Assembly (NCBI GenBank): GCA_021613375.1
Contig: CM038709.1
Coordinates: 32,130,415 to 32,194,414 of the forward strand
Length of the DNA: 64,000 nt
DNA from: Megaleporinus macrocephalus
Taxonomy: Eukaryota > Chordata > Actinopteri > Characiformes > Anostomidae
Direction of reading: 5' to 3'
The notes under the pieces were generated by a model, which was not told the origin of the DNA, did no database searches, and saw only the letters and a program-made list of their open reading frames with translations. Below are positions 52,870 through 64,000 of the stretch, one piece after another (positions within the stretch are counted from its first letter, which is position 1; every line of letters starts with the position of its first letter). Position numbers and translations under genes: made by a program.

Positions 52870-54065
52870 CAGCCTGTCTGCATGGGTGTTATTGACTTCT
52901 GCTAAAGCCTGAGTAGATGGATAAATTAATATGATGGTGTTATTACTATCAGTGTTATTGAGCTCTGCTAAAGCCTGAATAGATGGGTACATTAATATGA
53001 TGATCAGTTATTACTATAAGTGTTATTAAGCTCTGCTAAAGCCTGAATAGACTGATAAATCAATGTGATAAGTAGTTATTAATCTCAGTGTTATTGATTT
53101 CTGCTAAAGCCTGAATAGACTGAAAAATTAATATGATGATCAATTATTACTATCAGTGTTATTGAGCTCTGCTAAACCCTGAGTAGATGGATACATTAAT
53201 ATGATGATCAGCAGTTATTACTATCAGTGCTACTGAGCTCTGCTAAATCCTGAGTAGACTGATAAATCAGTGTAATGAGTAGTTATTATGTGATAAGTAG
53301 TTATTAATCTCAGTGTTATTGATTTCTACTAAAGCCTGAGTAGACTGATAAATTAATATGATGGTCAGTTATTACTATCAGTGTTATTGATTTCTACTAA
53401 AGCCTAAGTGGACTGATAAATTAATATGATAATCAGTTATTACTGTCAGTGTTACTGAGCTCTGCTAAAGCCTGAGTAGACAGATAAACTATGTGATGAG
53501 CAGTTATTACTATCAGTGTTACTGAACTCTGCTAAAGCCTGAGTAGACAGATAAACTATGTAATGAGCAGTTATTACTATCAGTGTTACTGAACTCTGCT
53601 AAAGCCTGAGTAGACAGATAAACTATGTGATGAGCAGTTATTACTGTCAGTGTTACTGAGCTCTGCTAAAGCCTGAGTAGACAGATAAACTATGTGATGA
53701 GCAGTTATTACTATCAGTGTTACTGAACTCTGCTAAAGCCTGAGTAGACAGATAAACTATGTGATGAGCAGTTATTACTATCAGTGTTACTGAGCTCTGC
53801 TAAATCCTGAGTAGACAGATAAACTATGTGATGAGCAGTTATTACTATCAGTGTTACTGAACTCTGCTAAAGCCTGAGTAGACAGATAAACTATGTGATG
53901 AGCAGTTATTACTATCAGTGTTACTGAGCTCTGCTAAATCCTGAGTAGACAGATAAACTATGTGATGAGCAGTTATTACTATCAGTGTTACTGAGGTCTG
54001 CTAAATCCTGAGTAGACTGGTAAATCAGTGTAATGAGTAGTTATTAATATCAGCGTTACAGAGCT
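52870..54065. repeat. 67-bp minisatellite, about 17 copies
   Basis: A unit containing CTCTGCTAAAGCCTGAGTAG, then ATAAACTATGTGATGAGCAG and TTATTACTATCAGTGTTACT recurs every 67 bp. I count 17 copies of the CTGCTAAA/CTACTAAA core between 52899 and 53998. The central copies (about 53460-53990) are nearly identical; the first copies are diverged, with TTAATATGATGATCAG in place of the ACTATGTGATGAGCAG part and a longer spacing near 53280. Confidence 0.96.
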
Positions 54066-54439
54066 AGAGCTTGCTGAAGCCACTCATTGTCATATTGGGG
54101 GGCTTTCCACTGCTACTGGACTTGTGTGCAATTTCATGGAAACGTACATACATGCCACTGATTAAAAATAGCTGCCAGTAGTCAAGCTTGGGACGTTTTG
54201 TTATTGGGATATGCCAAACTGTTTCCATAGTTCAGAAGCAAGCCAAAAACAAAGTAATGTTGGTGATTTTGTGAACTATAATGAGTAAAACATGGGTATA
54301 TTTAATTAGACATATTTACAGAATACTTACCTGAAGCAGAGTCTTCCCACTGTGGCTTATCAGTATGTATTCTAAATGCATTTTGAATATGTTACCTGAA
54401 ATTTATTGTAATATTTACAATACTGAATACATTTAGGAA

Positions 54440-55200
54440 CCATCACAACATTTCCTGACTGTTCTGACCAACGCCGCCTGGGGTGCTCACATATGAGTGG
54501 CAGTTCACTGTTAACTTTATTAGTTGAAGCTTTGTTAATTACACCTAATGACTCAGCCTGGTATGATATTCATCATACTATTAAACCAAATAAAGTGCAA
54601 AACTATCAAAGACTTTTCCAAATATCTGACTCTGTGTTCCTCGTCTGGACATCTTTGAGTCGACGAGGAAGGTAATCGGTATGGCTTGATTGAACACGAG
54701 ATAGACTTAATGTCATCTAATCAGAAAGACCATTATGTATTAGTGAGAGCACCAAACAGAATTATCTGACAAGGGGCAGGCCACATTATCTAAATTAACA
54801 TTTTGCAAGCATGAACATGCAAGGCCACGGTGGAAAATGAAAGGCTACAGGAGTGCGGCCTGCATTTAGACATTCGGGCAGTAATTATTAATTTATGCTT
54901 GTCTGTGGTCTTAATGAAAATGAAAGCCAGGAGAAGAGAACAGGGAGGGATAATGTGCCGTGAAATTGAGTTTCATTTGTTCGGGGGCCACCTTTTAACT
55001 TTTCCTTTCTTCCCAGGAAATGAAACCAACCAGAGTTCTTGTGTGTTTTTCCTCCCCTCCCTCTCTCCCTCCCTCTTTCCCTCCCTCTGTCTCATCTGGC
55101 CCAGACGCAGACAATCTCTTGACCTTTGCAGTATCTGTAAATATCCTGTCTCCCCCCATAATCTACTTTATAGACTTTAGTCCAATGATTACTATTGCTT
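54440..55200. promoter_or_regulatory. Candidate conserved non-coding block 8 (3' flank)
   Basis: Complex repeat-free sequence with words such as GGCAGTAATTATTAATTTAT and AAACAGAATTATCTGACAAG, and a CT-rich run near 55045-55090. It lies 7 kb beyond the dach1 stop. Proposed from texture only. Confidence 0.3.
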
Positions 55201-55449
55201 CTCCAATAACCACTGAACATGTTAGCCCTTTGTGTTCTGTTTAACTACGACTCAGAGAACAGAACCAGTTACAGATCAGAAAATGCAGTGAAAGGCACTA
55301 ATGTTCACCCTATAAAAGAGGGGTTCTTTGTTAAAAGCAACAGTGATATATAGGACTATGACAACCCAAAGAACCATCTGCTGTGTCTCTTTCGCTTCTT
55401 ATATCGGATTCCATGATGCTAGCCTAAAAAACAAAAATCTGATCCATAT

Positions 55450-55770
55450 CTGGTGCCCTTTGAACTTCAAGCACAGCTCAAATTAACCCGCCATAGTTCA
55501 AGACGCATGCAAGACAAGCTTAAAGTCTACTTCCCAAACACCATCTGAGGACGCACTTTACTGTGAAGCATTTTAATTAATAATATAATTAATTATTTCT
55601 GTACTGTGCATCATTCTATACTTGTTGTTTCTGCCAGTGTCTTAGCTCAAGCACATTTTGAACCTTTCTTGTGCTAACTACCATCTATTCTCTGAGTGAA
55701 CAACAAAGCACTCTTGAGAGTTGCTCTGGATAATCCTGTAATGCTGCTAAATGTAAATGTAAATATAAAA
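55450..55770 (+). mobile_element. 3' end of an L2-type LINE or tail-sharing SINE
   Basis: The stretch ends GTTGCTCTGGATAATCCTGT followed by GCTGCTAAATGTAAATGTAA, a diverged form of the conserved fish LINE/SINE tail (CTCTGGATAAGAGCGTCTGC type) with a TGTAAA-rich end. The upstream 250 bp may be LINE 3' sequence. No open reverse transcriptase frame remains. Confidence 0.5.
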
Positions 55771-56106
55771 TGATTCAGTGGTTCTTTGCAAGGTTAAATA
55801 ACTCTTCTCCACGAATGAGAACATGAAACCATGCGAATGCTTAAATAGTTCTTTGAGCTCCTAAAAATGCATGCTTGAACAGTTCTTTTCCATGATGGTG
55901 AAGGTGTTGTACATGCTGATGTCACACCCTGCCTTGTTCCATCTGTCTATGTTCTTGTTTACGTTCCCTCAATCCTAGCCATTTGTTTTGGCCACGTGTC
56001 CATCCTTGTCTCTGCCCCTCACCTGTTCCAAGTTTGCGTCTTCTCCCATTGTTCCCAGGTGTTACTCGTTTCCCCTTGTTTCCCTCTGATAGTATACTTC
56101 ATGTTC

Positions 56107-58850
56107 TAGAACACTACCAGCCAAACGTTTTAGTACACTACCAGCCAAACGTTTTAGTACACTACCAGACAAACTACCAGACAACACTACCAGCCAAACG
56201 TTTTAGTACACTACCAGCCAAACGTTTTAGTACACTACCAGACAAACTACCAGACAACACTACCAGCCAAACGTTTTAGTACACTACCAGGCAAACTACC
56301 AGACAACGCTACCAGTCAAACTTTTAGTACACTACCAGCCAAACGTTTTAGTACACTACCAGCCAAACGTTTTAGTACACTACCAGACAAACGTTTTAGT
56401 ACACTACCAGACAAACTACCAGACAACACTACCAGCCAAACGTTTTAGTACACTACCAGCCAAACGTTTTAGTACACTACCAGGCAAACTACCAGACAAC
56501 GCTACCAGTCAAACTTTTAGTACACTACCAGCCAAACGTTTTAGTACACTACCAGACAAACGTTTTAGTACACTACCAGACAAACTACCAGACAACACTA
56601 CCAGTCAAACTTTTAGTACACTACCAGTCAAATGTTTTAGATCACTACCAGTCAAACATTTTAAAACACTACCAGTCAAACGTTTTAGTACACTACCACC
56701 CAAACGTTTTATATCTGCCAGTCAAACGTTTTAGTACACTACCAAACGCCTTAGATCACTACCAGCCAAACGTTTTAGATCACTACCAAACGCTTTAGGT
56801 CACTACCAGTCAAATGTTTTAGTACACTACCAGACAAACTTTTAGTACACTACCAGCCAAATGTTTTAGTACACTACCAGACAAACGTTTTAGTACACTA
56901 CCAGACAAACTACCAGACAACACTACCAGCCAAACGTTTTAGTACACTACCAGCCAAACGTTTTAGATCACTTCCAGTCAAATGTTTTAGTACACTACCA
57001 GTCAAACTTTTTAGTACACTACCAGCCAAACGTTTTAGATCACTTCCAGTCAAATGTTTTAGTACACTACCAGCCAAACGTTTTAGATCACTTCCAGTCA
57101 AATGTTTTAGTACACTACCAGTCAAACTTTTTAGTACACTACCAGCCAAACGTTTTAAAACTCTACCAGCCAAACGTTTTATATCTGCCAGCCAAACGTT
57201 TTAGTACACTACCAGCCAAACGTTTTAGAACACTACCAGTCAAACGTTTTAGTACACTACCAGCCAAACATTTTATAACTCTACCAGCCAAACGTTTTAG
57301 TACACTACCAGTCAAACTTTTTAGTACACTACCAGCCAAACGTTTTAAAACTCTACCAGCCAAACGTTTTATATCTGCCAGCCAAACGTTTTAGTACACT
57401 ACCAGCCAAACGTTTTAGAACACTACCAGTCAAACGTTTTAGTACACTACCAGCCAAACATTTTATAACTCTACCAGCCAAACGTTTTAGTACACTACCG
57501 GTCAAACATTTTAGAACACTACCAGTCAAACGTTTTAGTACACTACCAGCCAAACGTTTTAGTTCACTACCAGCCAAACGTTTTAGATCACTACCAGTCA
57601 AACGTTTTAGTACACTACCAGCCAAACATTTTATAACTCTACCAGCCAAACGTTTTAGTTCACTACCAGTCAAACGTTTTAGTACACTACCAGCCAAACA
57701 TTTTATAACTCTACCAGTCAAACGTTTTAGATCACTACCAGTCAAACATTTTAGATCACTACCAGTCAAACGTTTTAGAACACTACCAGTCAAACGTTTT
57801 AGTACACTACCAGCCAAACATTTTATAACTCTACCAGTCAAACGTTTTAGATCACTACCAGTCAAACATTTTAGTACACTACCAGTCAAACATTTTAGAA
57901 CACTACCAGTCAAACGTTTTAGTACACTACCAGCCAAACGTTTTAAAACTCTACCACCCAAACGTTTTATATCTGCCAGTCAAACGTTTTAGTACACTAC
58001 CAAACGCTTTAGATCACTACCAGCCAAACGTTTTAGTACACTACCAGCCAAACGTTTTAGATCACTACCAAACGCTTTAGATCACTACCAGCCAAATGTT
58101 TTAGTACACTACCAGCCAAACGTTTTAGTACACTACCAGCCAAACGTTTTAGATCACTTCCAGTCAAATGTTTTAGTACACTACCAGTCAAACTTTTTAG
58201 TACACTACCAGCCAAACGTTTTAAAACTCTACCAGCCAAACGTTTTATATCTACGAGCCAAACGTTTTCGTACACTACCAGTCAAACGTTTTAGTACACT
58301 ACCAGCCAAACATTTTATAACTCTACCAGCCAAATGTTTTAGTACACTACCAGTCAAACGTTTTAGTACACTACCATCCAAATGTTTTAGAACACTACCA
58401 GTCAAACGTTTTATAACTCTACCAGTCAAAGGTTTTAGTACACTACCATCCAAATGTTTTAGTACACTACCAGTCAAACGTTTTATAACTCTACCAGTCA
58501 AACGTTTTATAACTCTACCAGTCAAACGTTTTAGTACACTACCAGTCAAACGTTTTAGAACACTACCAGCCAAACATTTTTATAACTCTACCAGCCAAAC
58601 GTTTTAGTACATTACCAGTCATACGTTTTAGTACACTATCAGTCAAACGTTTTATAACTCTACCAGCCAAACGTTTTAGATCACTACCAGCCAAACGTTT
58701 TACAACTCTACCAGTCAAACGTTTTACAACTCTACCAGTTAAACATTTTAGTACACTACCAGCCACACGTTTTATAACTCTACCAGCCAAACATTTTAAA
58801 ACACTACCAGCCAAACATTTTAGTACAATACCAGCCAAACTTTAGAACAG
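56107..58850. repeat. ~24-bp satellite-like tandem array, direct part
   Basis: The dominant unit contains CCAGCCAAACGTTTTAGTAC plus ACTA, 24 bp, roughly 110 tandem copies. Variants are CCAGTCAAACG, TTTTAGATCACTA, TTTTAGAACACTA and TTTTATAACTCTA, plus shorter units (CTACCAGACAAA, TATATCTGCCAG). Because 24 is a multiple of three, the minus strand stays open for long stretches (for example 57353-57961) as an LAGSVLKR-like octapeptide repeat. I treat this as an artefact: there is no unique sequence, no flanking exon and scattered stops. Confidence 0.97.
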
Positions 58851-58970
58851 TTTAAAACGTTTGGCTGGTAGTGATCTAAAACTATTGACCGGTATTGTTC
58901 TTAAACTTTTGACCAGTATTGTTCTTAAACTTTTGACCAGTACTGTTTTAAAACTTTTGACAGGTAGTGT
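58851..58970. repeat. Inverted segment of the 24-bp array
   Basis: From 58851 the repeat appears in opposite orientation: AAAACGTTTGGCTGGTAGTG, then four diverged units with CTTTTGACCAGTATTGTTCT. With the direct array it makes an inverted-repeat junction at about 58835-58870. Confidence 0.9.
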
Positions 58971-61900
58971 ATATATCATATATCTCCTCAGAACAATCTA
59001 AAAATGAAATTAAATAAATGATGGGCAGTCTTGGGGCTGAGTTTGTACTAAGAGATCTGTGTATGACTCTCTTTCAAACTTTCAACACACAACATATGAA
59101 ACAGTACTGTGAAAAAGTATATATGAATGAAGCGCTATTAACAACTTCTATACTGAACATATGTTAAGCAGTCTTTATTGATTTTTCAGGAGCTATTTGC
59201 TAAGTCAACAACCAGATGTTGTATGAATGTGTAGTTAGGATTGTTGAATTTGGACATGAGGTCCTTCTGTCAGAACTGTGAGGGATGTTTTGTTACTTAC
59301 CATCATGACCGTGTCATGCACCAGTGTCGAGTTCTTGCTGAACAAAGAGAGGAGGCGAGAGTGCGAAGCCCGAACAAGCCTCTAGAGCCTGGGATTTTTC
59401 TTCATTTCGTGCCTCTGTCAGAAGGAAAGGTTGGATGGATGCTGTGCAAGGAAAACACACACCCCCTTACACATACACACACATGCAGACATACACACAA
59501 GCTATTAACCTTCCTCCAGCTCATCAACTTTATTTCGCAATCTTCCTTCAGAACCATTAGAATACCCTGAAGAAATGACTTTCCAATTAAAGGGGATCCA
59601 GGAGAAGAACGCCTTTTTATCTCCAACTCCTGGTGTTCTTTATTCCAATCATTGAAATTGGAATTGATTTTTCAATTTAGCCACTGACTGCTATGGACAC
59701 AGAGCAGAGGGGGGTACCAAATAGAGTTGCATTTTGGAATATTTGTCATGGCGATGTGTCCCTCATAAATTCACAGTGGCCGTGCACACCTTAATGTGTT
59801 TTCTGCGCTGACACAGTAGACGACAGATTTTTAGCCCAGCATGGCCATGCTGAGAAAGCCCATCCAGCCCGTCAGGTGTGGCCACAACTGCTCACTCAAG
59901 GAGATCAGGGACACGTCCTGCAGTCCTTTGTTTCTCTCAAAGTGGAATTATTCTTTTTTTATTTCTTTCTCTTGGTAAATGTAAGCACTTGGCCAAAACC
60001 TAAGAGTGTGACTTTAGTATGAAGGGTGTCACCTCAAGTGATGCCTCAGATACTGTACATCCAATGAGAGCTCTTTTTTTTGTTCTTGGCTCATGAATAT
60101 TCGTGAAGTCTATGAAAACACTGAAAGGCTTTAAACCTTAAATAGAATGTCGGTCTCAAAGGAGCTTTAAAATATAAGGAAGCTTTAAAACAAAGCAGCA
60201 TTTAAAGCATCAGCCTGTTTTTCACGGGTCAAATAATACTCAGTACTTCTAAAAACTTCACAAAAGGGGTAAAGCTGAACCATGGGGTCAGCTGATTCAC
60301 TGGTAAATGAACAAAAATGTCTCCATGTTTTACAGGCCTTAGCTACTGTGCAGCACCGCCTCTAACAAGCCACTGTAAATTCTTCGTCCCTCGGCCTGGC
60401 GGAAACAATTGTCTTCTTCGATTACAATCGGAATCAGATGTACTTGCTTCTTTCAAGCAGGCCTGTGAAGTCCACAGCAGCCCTGGCAGCTGCCTTATAA
60501 TGAGCATTTATTGTTTCCCCAGCCACGAATACCACTTTTATAGGGTCAGGTTCAAGGCAAAATGATTTTCTCTGCGCTGTTTTACAGGAGCCTTTAGAGG
60601 AGAGAAGAGGGGGACTCGGCCCGAATGATGGTTCACTCTCAGCTTCCTGACAGCTGTGCTGCCTTGTTTGTGTCTCTCTCCGGTTCTCCGGAGCTGTTTA
60701 ATATAGTTGTGCTGCAGGAATACGGAGGGGAAGATTAATGGACACAAAGGCTGGGTGGCAGTTGTGAGGAGATGCAGGACAGAGCAGACCAGCAGCCATC
60801 TGTTCGCCTCTCCGTTACAGCTTTCTTAATGGAGGACGTGTGGATAGGTGGATGGCAGCCACCGGCCATGCTGCAGCATCTTGGAACAGACATGGAAACA
60901 ACCTATGAGCTCATCTTTCGTTATATGATAAAGTATATTAGAAAGAACCAGGTTTTTAACCCTGTCTCTCTGGCCACATTCACACGACAAGTCTTATTGC
61001 TCAGTTCTGTGTTGTTACTGGCTTAATGGCTCACGCATGTGTTGGTATGTGACCCATATCTGTCATTAGCAGTGATCGAATTGTAAAAATAAATCAAGGT
61101 GGATGGTGGTTTCAAGCGTCTGCATGTTTTGCCTAAACTGTACTGAGCTGTACTCAGAGTTGGAAATGGAATAGAATGCAAAGAAGCACACTGGAGGCTT
61201 TAGAAGAGGGAAACCCTCAGAGCTTTCTTGGCCTTCACAGAAGATCTAATGATTTCTATGACTGGAAAACACTGTCTATAATTTTTCGATCATTTTTATT
61301 TGAAACTTTAATAAAATAGTAACTGTAAAACGGATACAAGCTATGTCAATGTCTGTTAGTAGCTTTATATAAAGCACACAGAATATTGTATGCAAACATC
61401 AAATGTCTGTGTTTTATCTAGAACAATTAAAGAATGGGTCATTTGAATTGCCATTGGCTTAACACTAACAAACTACTAGTAATCGTAGTGTTAGTACAAA
61501 TTAGCAGAGAATTTTTTAACAGTATATATTTGCTGAATTGAAGGCTGGTACAAGTCACGGTTTACAAAAGTTGCTTACTAAGTTCAGGTTTATGCGTTGC
61601 TAATTCAAAATGGGTTGCACCACTCAAGCTAGTTTTTACCTGGAGCTTAGTATTCATTAAATATTTAACCTTCATTAATATCTATTAAATATTGAAACCT
61701 TCCCCTAAGCAGGTGTAAAAGTTGAGGAAACCGATGGATACCTCTAAGACCAGAAACATGACCATAACTGTTTTGGATAGAATATTTAAAAACACTAAAT
61801 ACAAATTGTTATGTACTTACAGCTCTAATCATGACACTGGCTTTAACCTTCATCTCCAGACCTAAAACTGACATCCATGGCTCCAGACTTTAAAGAGTAC

Positions 61901-62057
61901 CAATTAATTACACCAGTACTACCCTTTCACATTCAATTAAACAGTGTCAAAATTTGTTAAAAGTCCAACACATAGTCAGGGCAACAGCAAGCTGAAAGTG
62001 ATTAATGCTCTCTGCAAAATTTGTAATGCAAAATGAAAAGCTGGACATGGCATGACA
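58971..62057. other. 3' flank without recognised gene
   Basis: 59500-60830 is complex and repeat-poor (listed separately). The remainder is AT-rich. Open frames around 59241-59570 and 60772-61026 have no recognisable protein and no exon-like borders. Confidence 0.55.
59500..60830. promoter_or_regulatory. Candidate conserved non-coding block 9 (3' flank)
   Basis: Repeat-poor complex sequence between the 24-bp array and the next AT-rich stretch, with words such as CTTTCCAATTAAAGGGGATC and GAAATTGGAATTGATTTTTC. Texture resembles conserved non-coding DNA near developmental genes; no alignment was available. Confidence 0.3.
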
Positions 62058-62199
62058 TCTACCCTGAGGAAACACCTGGTAAAACATATCTAACCTGAGG
62101 AAACACCTGGTCCAACATATCTAATCTGAGAAAACACCTGGCCAAACACATCTAACCTGAGAAAACACCTGACCAAACCCATCTAACCTGAGAAAACAG
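62058..62199. repeat. 31-bp minisatellite, about 5 copies
   Basis: Units of the form ACCTGAGGAAACACCTGG followed by CCAAACATATCTA recur every 31 bp, slightly diverged. The last copy runs into AGTTAGGGTTAGGGTTA, a short telomere-like run at 62199-62215. Confidence 0.92.
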
Positions 62200-62785
62200 T
62201 TAGGGTTAGGGTTATAGCTAAAAGCTGACATGTGTACAATATTTGATAGCCTGAAAGTCAATTCCTCTGCAGCAGCAGCAAACGTTAAAAGCACATTAGC
62301 CACCAACAGCCACTGTCAAAGAAGCAAAACCATCTGTGGCTGACAAAACTTTAAATAAGACATAAATAACTTCATTGACATCTTTAGGCAATTCAACAAA
62401 TAGTTAAATTGCTGTTGGAGAAACATGACTTTTTACTGTGTTGTTTGACATTAACTTATAGCAATTTACTAGTATGAGTAAACACACTGGCTGCATCAAA
62501 ATTCATAAACAAATACTGTCAAGTGAAGCTTTGTCTGATCCCCATTTTTCTCCCAATCCTACTAAACTGTCTTTGCTGCTGTGACTTTTAGATTTAGGGA
62601 AGGATATCATACGTGCTTTCTCCGAGACACATGACAGCATGCCTACGCTGTGCCCTGGTGACAGAATGCTGTCCTTTCGTTGTTAAATTAATGGTTTAAC
62701 CATATACTCTCTATGGTTTTAACATTTCCAGCTTGTCAGAGACAAATTAAAGTTAAAAGAAAAAAAAACGTTTTTTACTGTAATC

Positions 62786-63877
62786 TAGGGCTGCAGCTAT
62801 CGATTATTTTAGTAATTGAGTATTCAATTGTTTATTCCATCGATTAATCGAGTAATCGAATAAAATAGATATTTTTTTAATTAAAAAGCAATAGTAAATA
62901 TATAAGGTTTCTTAACATGTGTTGCTTAAATTGCATATAATACAGTTTAAAAGAAAACATTTCAATAATTACTATTATTAAAATGTATTACTAGACCTAT
63001 GTATCATTCTGTAAATTCACAAGACTGGCTACTGTACACTCATTTACTATGCTAAAGCTTGTCTTACTTGTAGTAAATATCACACCCTGATATTTAGTTT
63101 ACTGTGTATTTTATGCATCACTGGGAGGGGATTTGTGGTTATGTTTTTAAGCAAAGCTTAGATCATTTGCGGAAATAACTTGCTATCACACAGACTTACG
63201 TTCTTAACTAGCCGTTTCACATAACCATAACTGACATACATGCTTTACTAGTCTTCATCTCGTCATCACACTGAATTAAGCTAAATGTTATCGTTACTGT
63301 GTGTCGCTCCGCTCTGTGGACTGGACGTGCTGAAACACTGAAACTCTGATGTCGTGCTTGGCTAGGGGTTACCGTAAAACTCAGACTCGCTATCAGTTTG
63401 CTGAGAAAGCTCAGTTGCCTGCTTTCTGAAGTAAGCTTCTTATTTGAATTCCCCGTTCCACCTTAAATGGTATATAAGTTACATTCCGGCGCATCTAACT
63501 TCTGCGTCATTTAAGGCGGAATTCACATAAGAAGCTAACTTCAGCCACGACTTTCTTCAGGTTTACGCTCAGTAACGGCTCCCTCGAAAAGCTCGGTTTT
63601 AGAGTAGACATTAGACTCTGTGTATGGTTTTCTCAGCCCGTCTCTTCTGTTCGCCTCTCTTTCTCTATTTTGCAATCCGCGCCATCAAATCACGTCTTTT
63701 TCGTGTCACCTGGCAACACCGTAAGCGCGCGCTGTGCAACAGTAAAAGTCATCCGTGCGGAACAGTGCGCTGTATGTGGTTGCATGGATTAAACGAATTT
63801 TCGAGGCAAATAATTTGGTTCGATGATTTTTTTGTAATCGAGTTACTCGAATTCCTCGAGAAATCGTTTCAGCCCTA
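62786..63877. mobile_element. Non-autonomous hAT-like element, 1092 bp
   Basis: The left end is TAGGGCTGCAGC and the right end, read on the other strand, is TAGGGCTGAAACG. Both ends are followed inward by ATCGA-type words (GATTAATCGAGTAATCGAAT on the left, GTAATCGAGTTACTCGAATT on the right). Flanking 8-bp sequences CTGTAATC (62778-62785) and CTATAATC (63878-63885) match at seven of eight bases, which fits the 8-bp target duplication of hAT elements. No transposase is encoded; the frames of under 90 residues inside have no recognised similarity. Confidence 0.8.
63426..63544. repeat. Internal inverted repeat within the hAT-like element
   Basis: The left arm starts CTGAAGTAAGCTTCTTATTT (63426) and runs to CCTTAAATG. 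The right arm (63508-63544) reads CTGAAGTTAGCTTCTTATGT through CCTTAAATG on the other strand. The arms differ by a few bases and about 8 extra bases on the left, with a 38-bp loop. Confidence 0.85.
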
Positions 63878-64000
63878 CTATAATCTTTAGGGGTACTGTG
63901 ACTCAATTTAAATCTAAACTAGGGCTAGCTACGCCCCTGGTCTGCAGTCTGGGACCTGGCCAGAGAGTAATGTAACGTTTCAGATTGTTTTCTGACTAAA

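Noticed and set aside
55983..56279. 98-residue + strand frame entering the repeat array
   Set aside because: The second half is array translation and the first half has no recognisable domain.
57353..57961. 202-residue minus-strand open frame with an LAGSVLKR-like repeat, and similar ones at 56910-57363 and 58057-58838
   Set aside because: Produced entirely by the 24-bp tandem array, whose period is a multiple of three; no unique sequence, no splice-linked exon and no known protein.
56107..58850. CRISPR-like regular repeat array
   Set aside because: No unique spacers: units are contiguous tandem copies, and the context is a vertebrate gene.

Overview
The window is animal nuclear DNA: one gene broken into short exons with canonical GT-AG splice sites, kilobase introns, abundant microsatellites and decayed DNA transposons. 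The coding exons, the Tc1-like and hAT-like remnants and an L2-type LINE tail point to a ray-finned fish. A few dispersed repeats look like families common in otophysan fishes; that is a weak inference made from memory.

The only protein-coding gene I can support is the 3' part of a dachshund gene on the + strand, of the dach1 type rather than dach2. Eight coding exons (6292-6464, 7718-7853, 9369-9503, 31965-32110, 34569-34716, 36617-36760, 38565-38633, 47267-47304) join with consistent phases into 989 nt ending in TGA. They encode about 328 residues: the LPFMMMPHPLIPVSLPP block, a Ser/Pro-rich linker, and the C-terminal Dachbox-C coiled coil ending in KTTVMY. The 5' exons with the DNA-binding Ski/Sno/Dac domain lie upstream of the window. 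Dach proteins are nuclear transcription cofactors that work with Six and Eya proteins in eye, limb, muscle and brain development.

Layout: 1-6291 is the end of an upstream intron. 6292-9503 holds three closely spaced exons. 9504-31964 is a 22.5 kb intron with long stretches of complex, repeat-poor sequence that look like conserved non-coding DNA. 31965-38633 holds four exons. 38634-47266 is an 8.6 kb last intron. The stop codon is at 47302-47304 and the 3' UTR probably runs to about 48.1 kb or 49.4 kb. From there to 64000 I see no gene.

The downstream flank is rich in structure: a 67-bp minisatellite (52.87-54.06 kb), a 2.9 kb array of about 24-bp units whose last part is inverted (56.1-58.97 kb), a 31-bp minisatellite (62.06-62.2 kb), and a 1.09 kb non-autonomous hAT-like element with an 8-bp target duplication and a nested palindrome (62786-63877). 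The most interesting points are (TG)n tracts at two dach1 splice acceptors, the 24-bp array that stays open as a false 8-residue-repeat protein, and the candidate regulatory blocks in the introns and 3' flank.
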